Of a stretch of DNA of 26,290 nt, positions 21,784 to 26,290 are shown piece after piece. The DNA lies in contig DASWVQ010000205.1 of the NCBI GenBank assembly GCA_036401195.1, forward strand, positions 1 through 26,290. Direction: 5' to 3'. Below the pieces are notes generated by a model. The model worked only from the letters and a program-made list of their open reading frames with translations. It was not told the DNA's origin and did not search any database. A program made the position numbers and the translations under genes. Positions within the stretch are counted from its first letter, which is position 1. Every line of letters begins with the position of its first letter. Origin of the DNA: JACDHQ01 sp036401195 (GTDB taxonomy: Bacteria > Gemmatimonadota > Gemmatimonadetes > Gemmatimonadales > Gemmatimonadaceae).

Positions 21784-22997
21784 GCGCGCAGCACCGAGGC
21801 GGCGTCGAGCCCGCGCATGGCGAAGATGCGCATCACCGCCTCGCCGATCTTGCTGTTCGGCGTGCTCGCCCCCGCGGTGAGCCCGATCCGCACCGGCCCC
21901 TGCGCCGGGAGCCAGTGCGCCTGCACCCGTTCCTCGTGCGCCTTCTGGGGCAGCCGGTAGCGGATCCCGCCCTGCCCGTCGTCCACCGCGGCCGGCGACT
22001 CCACGTGATAGGCGGGCACCTGCTCGGCGCAGAGCATCGCCAGCGAGATCGTGTTGCTCGAGTTGTACCCCCCGATCACCACCATCGCGTCGATCGGCTC
22101 GCGCAGCAGCTCCTTCACCGCGTCCTGCCGCTCCTGGGTCGCCGAGCAGATCGTGTCGAAGGAGCGGAAGTCGGCCGCCCGCGCCCCGGGGCCGCGCGCG
22201 CGCGCGATCGCATCCCCCACCTCGGCGGCGATCGCCAGCGACTCGCTGGCCAGCATCGTGGTCTGGTTGGCCACGCCGATGCGGCGCAGGTGCAGCGCCG
22301 GGTCGAAGCCCGGCGAGGCGCGGTCGGCGAACTTGGCCAGGAACTCCTCGCGCGACACCGTGCCCTCGATGAAGTCGCACACCACGCGCGCCTCGCCCAT
22401 GTCGCGCACCACGAGGTACCGTCCCTCGGGATGCTTCATCGCCTGCGACGCCGTCGCCCGCGTCTCCTCGTGGTAGTGCTTCCCGTGGATCAGCGCGGTG
22501 AAGCCGTCGCGGGCGTAGTTCTCCACCCGCTTCCAGACGTTGAGCACCGAGCCGCAGGTGGTGTCCACGAGCACGCAGCCGCTCTCGCGCAGCGCCTGGA
22601 AGTCGTGGATGGTGACCCCGAAGGCGGGGATGATCACCACGTCGTCCGCGCCCACCATCGAGAAGTCGAACTTGCCCTCGTCGGCGATGAGGATCTGCAC
22701 CCCCATCTCGCGGAGGCGGGTGTTCACGTGCGGGTTGTGGATGATCTCCCCCACGAGGAAGATCCGCCGCTCCGGGAACTTGCGGCGGGTCTGGTAGGCG
22801 TAGTCCACCGCCCGCTCCACCCCGTAGCAGAACCCGAACTCCCGGGCCAGGCGCACCGTGACGTCGCCGAGGGTGAGGGTGTAGTCGTTGGCGCGCAGCC
22901 AGTCGACGAGCTCGCCGCTGTAGTCGGCGGCCAGCTCCCCCTCCACCTCGGCCTTGAGGCCGAAGCCCTTCCGGAAGTACGTGTCAGCTGAGGACAT
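21780..22997 (-). CDS. ispH: 4-hydroxy-3-methylbut-2-enyl diphosphate reductase
   Basis: A 405-residue protein. It catalyses the last step of the MEP pathway, reducing HMBPP to IPP and DMAPP with a [4Fe-4S] cluster. The three cluster Cys are Cys57 (FGFCYGVERAV), Cys148 (DTTCGSVLNVW) and Cys284 (DTICSATQERQ). The substrate-site segments HGKHYHEET, NQTTMLASES and GYNSSNT are present, and TAGASTPNSKI closes the domain. It is about 90 residues longer than E. coli IspH, matching the plant/cyanobacterial-type IspH with an N-terminal extension and insertions. ATG 22997 is used because the longer start (23039) adds 14 atypical residues. It is the first gene of an operon with the SGNH hydrolase. Confidence 0.95.
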   Translation of the reverse strand: MSSADTYFRKGFGLKAEVEGELAADYSGELVDWLRANDYTLTLGDVTVRLAREFGFCYGVERAVDYAYQTRRKFPERRIFLVGEIIHNPHVNTRLREMGVQILIADEGKFDFSMVGADDVVIIPAFGVTIHDFQALRESGCVLVDTTCGSVLNVWKRVENYARDGFTALIHGKHYHEETRATASQAMKHPEGRYLVVRDMGEARVVCDFIEGTVSREEFLAKFADRASPGFDPALHLRRIGVANQTTMLASESLAIAAEVGDAIARARGPGARAADFRSFDTICSATQERQDAVKELLREPIDAMVVIGGYNSSNTISLAMLCAEQVPAYHVESPAAVDDGQGGIRYRLPQKAHEERVQAHWLPAQGPVRIGLTAGASTPNSKIGEAVMRIFAMRGLDAASVLRA

Positions 22998-23040
22998 AGC
23001 TCGAAATCTAACCGATTTTCCGGTGCCCAACGCGGTCACG

Positions 23041-23207
23041 CGCGCCGGACAGACGGGGGGATGATGAGGGGGAAAGGGCTGGAACCCCTGATCGTCCCGA
23101 TGGCATTCACATCCCCGTGCCGCCGGCGGAGCTCGGAGGGAGGGTGGCCAGAGGAGCGATCAGCAGGTGCAGCCCGTTCCCCCTCATCATCACCCGTCTG
23201 GCCGGGG
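23041..23207. repeat. Imperfect palindrome (P3) sharing arms with P2
   Basis: The left end CGCGCCGGACAGACGGGG (23041-23058) is identical to 3542-3559. It pairs with CCCGTCTGGCCGGGG at 23193-23207. Inside, ATGATGAGGGGGAA (23061-23074) pairs perfectly with 23177-23190. GGGCT (23076-23080) pairs with AGCCC (23171-23175), and CTGATCG (23088-23094) pairs with CGATCAG (23157-23163). The element fills most of the 298-bp gap between the divergent ispH and M20 genes; nothing else coding is visible there. Confidence 0.87.
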
Positions 23208-23295
23208 GATGGAGCCCCGGGCATTCCGCGCGAGGAACGACCGTGCGAAACCGGGCCCTGCGCGGTATTCTCTCGGGGCCTCCTCCCCGAGACTC

Positions 23296-24615
23296 ATGCG
23301 CCCGCTCCTCCCCGCCCTCGCCGCCCTCTTCGCGGCCACCCTCCTCCCCGCCCCCCTCGCCGCCCAGCAGGGGCCGACGGCGCTCCAGCGCGAGATCGAC
23401 CGCCGGGCCGCGACGGTGATGCCCCGGGTCGTCGAGTGGCGCCGCGACTTCCACCAGCACCCCGAGCTTTCCAACCGCGAGACGCGGACCTCCGGGATCG
23501 TCGCCGCCCACCTCGAGAAGCTCGGGATCCGCGTGCGCCGCCTGGCGGGCACCGGGGTGGTGGGGGTGCTCACCGGCGGGAAGCCGGGCCCCGTGGTCGC
23601 CCTGCGGGCCGACATGGACGCCCTCCCCGTGGCGGAGCAGGTGGACCTCCCCTTCAAGTCCACCGTGCGCAGCACCTACAACGGGCAGGACGTGGGGGTG
23701 ATGCACGCCTGCGGGCACGACATGCACACCGCCATCCTGATGGGGGTGGCCGAGGTCCTGAGCGGGATGCGCGCGCAGCTCCCCGGCACGGTGGTGTTCC
23801 TCTTCCAGCCCGCCGAGGAGGGGGTCCCCGCCGGCGAGACCGGGGGCGCGCCGCGCATGATCGCCGAGGGGGCGCTCGACGACCCGAAGGTGGGGGCGAT
23901 CTTCGGGCTGCACGTCTTCGCCGGCTACCGCACGAACGACGTGGTGCTCCGTCCCGCGGGGCTGATGGCGAGCAGCGACACATGGGGGATGACGGTGCTC
24001 GGGCGCCAGACGCACGGCGGGATGCCCTGGGGGGGCGTGGACCCGATCGTCATTTCCTCCCAGGTGATCAACGGCTTCCAGACGATCGTGAGCCGCCAGG
24101 CCGACCTCACCACCAGCCCCGCGGTGGTCACCGTGGGCACCATCCACGGCGGGGTGCGGTTCAACATCGTGCCGGACAGCGTGGTGATGACCGGCACGGT
24201 GCGCGTGTTCGATCCCTCGATGCGCGACTCGATCAAGGTGCGCATGGACCGCATGGCGCAGGGGATCGCCGGCGCCTCCGGGGCGACCGCGGCGCTGCGC
24301 TTCGAGGGCGCGGGGAACCCGGTGACCTTCAACGATCCCGCGCTCACCGAGAAGATCCGCCCCACCGTGGAACGGGTCGCGGGGCGCGACCGCACGATCG
24401 CGGGGCAGGTGACCACCACCGCCGAGGACTATGCCTGGTACCAGCAGAAGGTCCCCGGCGTGTACCTCTTTCTCGGCGTCACCCCGCCGGGGGAGGACCT
24501 GAAGGCCGTCGCGCGCAACCACTCGCCGAAGTTCTTCGCCGACGAGGCGGCGCTCCCCACCGGGGTGCGGCTGCTGGCAAACCTCGCCGCCGATTATCTC
24601 GCATGGACGAAGTGA
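23296..24615 (+). CDS. M20 family metallo-amidohydrolase (peptidase M20D), exported
   Basis: A 439-residue protein with a signal peptide (MRPLLPALAALFAATLLPAPLAAQ in one-letter terms spans about residues 1-24). The zinc-binding motifs of the M20D amidohydrolases follow: HACGHDMHT (His137, Cys139, His141), PAEEG (Glu174-Glu175), IFGLHV, and a late NHSPKFFADE. The bacterial exopeptidase dimerisation domain (about residues 215-325) lies between. Members remove N-acyl groups from amino acids or hydrolyse indole-acetyl conjugates, but the substrate here is unknown. ATG 23296 begins the signal peptide; upstream in-frame starts run through palindrome P3. The kinase gene starts inside its last codons (13-bp overlap). 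Confidence 0.93.
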   Translation: MRPLLPALAALFAATLLPAPLAAQQGPTALQREIDRRAATVMPRVVEWRRDFHQHPELSNRETRTSGIVAAHLEKLGIRVRRLAGTGVVGVLTGGKPGPVVALRADMDALPVAEQVDLPFKSTVRSTYNGQDVGVMHACGHDMHTAILMGVAEVLSGMRAQLPGTVVFLFQPAEEGVPAGETGGAPRMIAEGALDDPKVGAIFGLHVFAGYRTNDVVLRPAGLMASSDTWGMTVLGRQTHGGMPWGGVDPIVISSQVINGFQTIVSRQADLTTSPAVVTVGTIHGGVRFNIVPDSVVMTGTVRVFDPSMRDSIKVRMDRMAQGIAGASGATAALRFEGAGNPVTFNDPALTEKIRPTVERVAGRDRTIAGQVTTTAEDYAWYQQKVPGVYLFLGVTPPGEDLKAVARNHSPKFFADEAALPTGVRLLANLAADYLAWTK

Positions 24616-26290
24616 CGGGCGCCGCGCTCGATCGCGACTTCCTCGAGTTCCAGGACGCCGTCGCCGGTCAGTACTCGCTGGAGCGGGAGCTGGGGCGCGG
24701 GGGGATGGGAATCGTGTACCTCGCGCGCGAGGTGGCGCTCGACCGGCTGGTGGCGATCAAGGTGCTCCCGCCCATGCTGGCGGCGCGCGGCGAGCTGCGC
24801 GAGCGCTTCCTGCGCGAGGCGCGCACCGCGGCGCGCCTGTCGCACCCGCACATCGTGCCGATCTTCCGCGTGGGCGAGGCGGGGCCGTACGTCTACTTCG
24901 CGATGATGTACGTGGCGGGGGAGACGCTCACCGAGCGGGTGCGACGCAAGGGCCCGCTCCCCGCCGCGGAGGGCGCGCGCATCCTGCGCGAGGTGGCGTG
25001 GGCGCTCGCCTACGCGCACGCGCAGGGGGTGGTGCACCGCGACGTGAAGCCCGACAACATCCTCATCGAGGCGGGGTCGGGGCGCTCGCTGGTGACCGAC
25101 TTCGGCATCGCCCAGGTGGCGGCGAGCCCCGCGATCACGGGCGAGGGGCGGGTGATCGGCACCGCGCACTACATGAGCCCCGAGCAGGCGGCGGGGGAAT
25201 CGCTCGACGGGCGGAGCGACCTGTATGCGCTGGGGATCGTGGGCTTCTTCGCCCTCTCGGGATCGCTCCCCTTCGACGCGCCGAGCGCGCACGCGCTGAT
25301 GGCGAAGCAGCTCACGCAGCCGGCGCCCCCGCTCGCCGAGCTGGTGCCGGCGGTGCCGCGGCAGCTCGGCGCCGCGATCGACCAGTGCCTCGCGAAGGAT
25401 CCCGCCGCGCGCCCGGCGAGCGGGGAGGCGCTGGCGGAGCTGCTCACCGTGGCCACGCCGGCGCGGCGCGAGGTGCCGGCGCCGCTGCGCGTGTGGCTCA
25501 CCCGCGGCGAGGCGATCAAGCCGTTGTACGCGATGTGGTCCGGCGTCTTCGCCATCGACATCGTGACGAAGGTCGCGGCGATGAAGGCGCCCGACCCGTG
25601 GGTGGTGGGCTTCATGCTCGCCCCCTGGGTGTTCCACCTGCTGGTGCGCGCCACCGAGACGCGCCGCGTGCTCGACGCGGGCTACACCCTCGACGACCTG
25701 CGGCAGGTGATCCGCCTCGACCTGGAGCAGCGGCGCGAGGAGCGCGTCGTCGCCAACCAGTGGACGCCCCCGATCCTCGGGCGCATCATCCGGTGGGCGG
25801 CGTACGGGTTGTTCGGCGTGTCGGTGGCCGCGATCGGCACCGCGGCGCTGCTCGGCACCGCCAAGGTGGCCTGGCTCCCCATCTCGCTGCGGCTGGTGAG
25901 CAACATCGCCCTCGGCTTCGGCATCGTCTTCGGCGTGGCGGGGATGGTGGTGCCGGGACGCCGCCTCTCCCCCGAATCGCTGTTCGCGCGCCTGAAGCGG
26001 AAATTCTGGGAGAGCGGCATGGCGCGACGCTGGGTGGAGGGGATCGGGCCCGCGGGGATGGACCACGTCCGCACCCTCCCCGCCCCCGCCGCGATCCCCC
26101 GCCCCACCGAGCTCGCCCTGGGCGGCGCGGTGGACGACCTCTTCGCCGCCCTCCCCGAGCCGGTGCAGCGCCAGGTGCGCGAGCTCCCCGCCCTCGCCCG
26201 GCGGCTCGAGGACGACGCGCAGGGGATGCGCCGCCGGGTCGAGGAGCTCGACGCCGCCCTCGCCGAGGCGGGGCGCGATGCCGGCGGCGC
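24603..26290 (+). CDS. Serine/threonine protein kinase with C-terminal membrane segments, cut by the window edge
   Basis: An open frame from ATG 24603 runs off the window after 562 codons. The Hanks-type kinase domain (about residues 24-290) has the glycine loop ELGRGGMGIVYLA, Lys53 (AIKVL), Glu72, the catalytic loop HRDVKPDN (145-152), DFG (166-168), and an activation-loop end GTAHYMSPEQ. Four hydrophobic stretches follow (about 308-323, 333-350, 398-418, 425-452). A charged, coiled-coil-like tail comes next (RRLEDDAQGMRRRVEELDAAL). The activation segment contains an SPAIT stretch suitable for autophosphorylation. It phosphorylates unknown Ser/Thr targets at the inner membrane. It overlaps the M20 gene by 13 bp in another frame. 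Confidence 0.92.
   Translation, partial: MDEVTGAALDRDFLEFQDAVAGQYSLERELGRGGMGIVYLAREVALDRLVAIKVLPPMLAARGELRERFLREARTAARLSHPHIVPIFRVGEAGPYVYFAMMYVAGETLTERVRRKGPLPAAEGARILREVAWALAYAHAQGVVHRDVKPDNILIEAGSGRSLVTDFGIAQVAASPAITGEGRVIGTAHYMSPEQAAGESLDGRSDLYALGIVGFFALSGSLPFDAPSAHALMAKQLTQPAPPLAELVPAVPRQLGAAIDQCLAKDPAARPASGEALAELLTVATPARREVPAPLRVWLTRGEAIKPLYAMWSGVFAIDIVTKVAAMKAPDPWVVGFMLAPWVFHLLVRATETRRVLDAGYTLDDLRQVIRLDLEQRREERVVANQWTPPILGRIIRWAAYGLFGVSVAAIGTAALLGTAKVAWLPISLRLVSNIALGFGIVFGVAGMVVPGRRLSPESLFARLKRKFWESGMARRWVEGIGPAGMDHVRTLPAPAAIPRPTELALGGAVDDLFAALPEPVQRQVRELPALARRLEDDAQGMRRRVEELDAALAEAGRDAGG

Noticed and set aside
1..26290. tRNA, rRNA or riboswitch genes
   Set aside because: No cloverleaf with a GTTCRANNC arm, no rRNA-like stretch and no known riboswitch core was recognised by eye; a covariance scan was not possible.

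Overview
The window is very GC-rich, with strongly G/C-ending codons, and is packed with secreted hydrolases, lipoproteins, short overlapping operons and large intergenic palindromes. Gene content (S9, S8, M19 and M20 peptidases with signal peptides, a Big2-type Ig lipoprotein, a plant/cyanobacterial-length IspH, a membrane-anchored Ser/Thr kinase, a TonB-like transducer) points to a Gram-negative, probably heterotrophic bacterium. Gemmatimonadota fits best, but that is inference from style and not from a marker gene. No rRNA, tRNA, CRISPR array, integrase or transposase was seen.

Layout. 1-70: the Arg/Gly-rich C-terminus of a protein cut by the window edge. 77-393: a nested palindrome. 422-3511 (+): App1-like phosphatase, subtilisin-like lipoprotein, RidA. 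3542-3682: second palindrome, between convergent genes. 3715-6955 (-): Ig-like lipoprotein and S9 peptidase, separated by a hairpin. 7023-7131: third palindrome, in a divergent gap. 7202-9509 (+): M19 dipeptidase, SGNH hydrolase, alkyltransferase-like (ATL) protein. The ATL gene sits inside a 47-bp inverted repeat together with a 30-bp-stem hairpin. 9710-14109 (-): TonB-like protein, GH9 glycosidase and GHL10/DUF187 glycosidase. 14154-14953 (+): two genes of unknown function. 14963-20370 (-): DUF1080-like secreted protein, erythromycin-esterase-like protein, inorganic pyrophosphatase, DinB-like protein, Asp-box/BNR protein, XdhC-like protein. 20417-20988: a 570-bp multi-layer palindrome. 21004-22997 (-): SGNH hydrolase and IspH. 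23041-23207: another palindrome that shares its arm sequence with the one at 3542. 23296-26290 (+): M20 amidohydrolase and a Ser/Thr kinase running off the window.

How the genes work together. Most products are exported and break down peptides, esters or polysaccharides: S8, S9, M19, M20, two SGNH enzymes, GH9 and GHL10. A TonB-like energy transducer lies just downstream of the glycosidase pair. Intracellular clean-up and housekeeping functions (RidA, pyrophosphatase, ATL, IspH) are interspersed. Start/stop overlaps of the ATGA or TGATG type link S8-RidA, GHL10-GH9, pyrophosphatase-esterase, BNR-DinB, IspH-SGNH and M20-kinase, so these pairs are probably co-translated.

The most unusual content is between the genes. 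At least five large, imperfect, layered palindromes are present, in at least three sequence families. Two loci share an 18-bp arm sequence. Two others share a unit built around a 7-bp tandem repeat whose copy number differs by exactly one between loci. They occur between convergent and between divergent genes, so termination alone cannot explain them.
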